From Ferruginibacter sp. (GTDB lineage: Bacteria; Bacteroidota; Bacteroidia; Chitinophagales; Chitinophagaceae), in contig JANYFI010000740.1 in assembly GCA_025362765.1 (NCBI GenBank), positions 1 through 6,392 of the forward strand: DNA of 6,392 bases, given 5' to 3'. Each line of letters opens with the position of its first letter. The stretch's first letter is position 1. Shown in pieces: positions 5,507-6,392 of the stretch. Position numbers and translations under genes: made by a program. The notes under the pieces were generated by a model. That model saw only the letters and a list, made by a program, of their open reading frames with translations, searched no databases and had not been told where the DNA came from.

Positions 5507-6157
5507 ATGGATCTAATTAAAGTTGCAATAGCTGATGATCACCAGATATTCAGGAAGGGAGTAATCCTTTCAATGCGGTCTTATACCGAATTTCAGTTTG
5601 TGCTGGAAGCAGATAATGGTGAAGAACTACTGGCGCATCTGGCTGAGGCCTCACCCAACGTAGTATTATGCGATTTAAAAATGCCCGTAAAAGATGGGAT
5701 AGATACTACCCGGCAAATTACAAAAGACTTTCCCCACATAAGAGTAATTATTTTAACCATGTACGAGGATGAGCGATTTGTGGGTCATTTAATGGACTGT
5801 GGCGCAGCAGGCTATTTATTAAAAAGTACTGACCCCGCTGAAATAAAAAAAGCCATCCTTGAAGTAATGCGAACGGGATTCTATCTAAATCCTTTTGTGA
5901 ACAAAGTGTTGATAAAAAAGAATTACAGCAGGCAAAAATTCAATCCTTCATTGGCAACCGAAATATTGGTAACCGATCGGGAAAAAGAAGTGCTGACATT
6001 GGTATGTATGGAATTTACTGCTGCTGAAATTGCCCAGAAAATGGATATCAGCGCCAGAACGGTAGAGGCGATCAAAGACAGAATGATGGAACGTTTTGGA
6101 GTTAAAAACTCAGTTGGCCTGGTATTTTATGCAATGAAAAATCAATTGATAGATTGA
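5507..6157 (+). CDS. NarL/LuxR-family DNA-binding response regulator (RR3), probable cognate of the kinase
   Basis: A 216-residue response regulator with ATG at 5507. Receiver domain (about 4-120): D10-D11, phospho-acceptor D56 in VVLCDLKMP, T84 and Y103 switch residues, K106 in YLLKSTDP. Helix-turn-helix (about 155-215): VTDREKEVLTLV, then recognition helix ISARTVEAIKDRM. All residues needed for phosphorylation are present. Position directly downstream of the kinase on the same strand makes it the likely cognate partner. The 76-nt gap after the kinase is AT-rich, with T- and A-runs but no GC stem, so read-through is expected, and no internal promoter was recognised. No Shine-Dalgarno is visible before the ATG. 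Compared with RR1 and RR2 it is more divergent in the linker and C-terminus. Targets are unknown. The symmetric sites in the upstream intergenic region are candidates. Confidence 0.94.
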   Translation: MDLIKVAIADDHQIFRKGVILSMRSYTEFQFVLEADNGEELLAHLAEASPNVVLCDLKMPVKDGIDTTRQITKDFPHIRVIILTMYEDERFVGHLMDCGAAGYLLKSTDPAEIKKAILEVMRTGFYLNPFVNKVLIKKNYSRQKFNPSLATEILVTDREKEVLTLVCMEFTAAEIAQKMDISARTVEAIKDRMMERFGVKNSVGLVFYAMKNQLID

Positions 6158-6167
6158 GGATTTTGGC

Positions 6168-6197
6168 TGATGCCTGATTTGATGATGTCTGATTTGA
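6168..6197. repeat. Tandem 2 x 15-bp duplication after RR3
   Basis: TGATGCCTGATTTGA (6168-6182) is followed immediately by TGATGTCTGATTTGA (6183-6197), two head-to-tail copies differing at one base. It starts 10 bp after the RR3 stop in non-coding DNA and looks like a small slippage duplication. No function is evident. Confidence 0.6.
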
Positions 6198-6232
6198 TTA
6201 CAATTATCTGTCAAAGTATTTCATCAAATTGG
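6174..6232. repeat. Inverted repeat between the convergent RR3 and kinase-like genes
   Basis: ATTTGATGA (6177-6185) pairs perfectly with TCATCAAAT (6221-6229), and G-T wobbles plus a C-G pair extend the stem to 12 bp (6174-6185 with 6221-6232). The loop is 35 nt and no T-run follows, so it is at best a poor terminator for RR3. The rest of the 135-bp convergent spacer shows nothing clear. Confidence 0.2.
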
Positions 6233-6292
6233 CACGCTTACTTTACCTGCTCAAATACTAACTCACCCTAATCGAAAAACAACCTCTTCCAA

Positions 6293-6392
6293 TTAAAAAA
6301 GTCCAAATAATTTAGCATCGATGCTGGAAATAATTTGCCCCAGGTGTTCTTCATTTTCAGCAAATTTATTTTTATCCGCATCAATAATAAGC
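6293..6392 (-). CDS. C-terminal end of a probable deoxynucleoside kinase (5' part outside window)
   Basis: A minus-strand frame is open from the window edge to a TAA at 6295-6293 and gives 32 residues: LIIDADKNKFAENEEHLGQ followed by IISSIDAKLFGLF. The LIID-x(5)-F-x-E/N-x-E-(E/D)-x(4)-II arrangement resembles the C-terminus of bacterial deoxyadenosine/deoxyguanosine kinases, where a (V/L)xID strand precedes a DF-x-(N/E)-x-x-(E/D) turn and a final helix. Those enzymes phosphorylate deoxynucleosides for nucleotide salvage. That the frame is coding is supported by its clean protein-like composition and proper stop. The product assignment is tentative because the P-loop and substrate site are outside the window. 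It converges on RR3 and belongs to a separate transcription unit. Confidence 0.5.
   Translation of the reverse strand, partial: LIIDADKNKFAENEEHLGQIISSIDAKLFGLF

Noticed and set aside
6314..6325. Perfect 12-bp palindrome AGCATCGATGCT
   Set aside because: It lies inside the coding end of the minus-strand gene and encodes the SIDA residues. A single palindrome of this length in coding sequence is expected by chance.

Overview
The window looks like a Bacteroidota genome fragment, most likely from a Chitinophagaceae-like organism. The evidence is AT-rich DNA, long AT-rich intergenic spaces, no clear Shine-Dalgarno sequences, and NarL/LuxR-type response regulators with the Bacteroidota-style RT(V/I)E(A/T)I(R/K) recognition helix. 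The species cannot be fixed from this sequence. The first ~92 bases do not belong to the rest. They are about 71% G+C (65 of 92) and encode, out of frame with the neighbouring gene, a piece of a DacB/PBP4-like peptidase. This is best explained as a chimeric join at the contig end.

Left part (93-2217, all minus strand): read in the direction of transcription, it holds a response regulator (RR1, 2217 to 1552), a strong rho-independent terminator (1419-1448), a fold-type IV PLP enzyme of the aminodeoxychorismate lyase/branched-chain aminotransferase family (1376 to 537), and the N-terminal third of a DNA photolyase/cryptochrome (479 to 93), cut off by the foreign segment.

Centre and right: a second response regulator (RR2, 3125 to 2454, minus strand) is separated by 731 bp of very AT-rich non-coding DNA from a divergent plus-strand cluster. 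That cluster is a seven-helix membrane protein of unknown function (3857-4591), a short HisKA_3-type histidine kinase 8 nt downstream (4600-5430), and a third response regulator (RR3, 5507-6157). The large intergenic region contains several dyads that could be operators or RNA switches. The window ends with the 3' end of a convergent minus-strand gene that resembles the C-terminus of a deoxynucleoside kinase.

Working model (inference): the kinase has one membrane helix and no recognisable sensor domain, so the translationally close seven-helix protein is a candidate sensor partner. RR3 is the likely cognate regulator. RR1 and RR2 are paralogues with intact phosphorylation sites and similar recognition helices, so they may form a branched or cross-regulating pathway fed by the same kinase.
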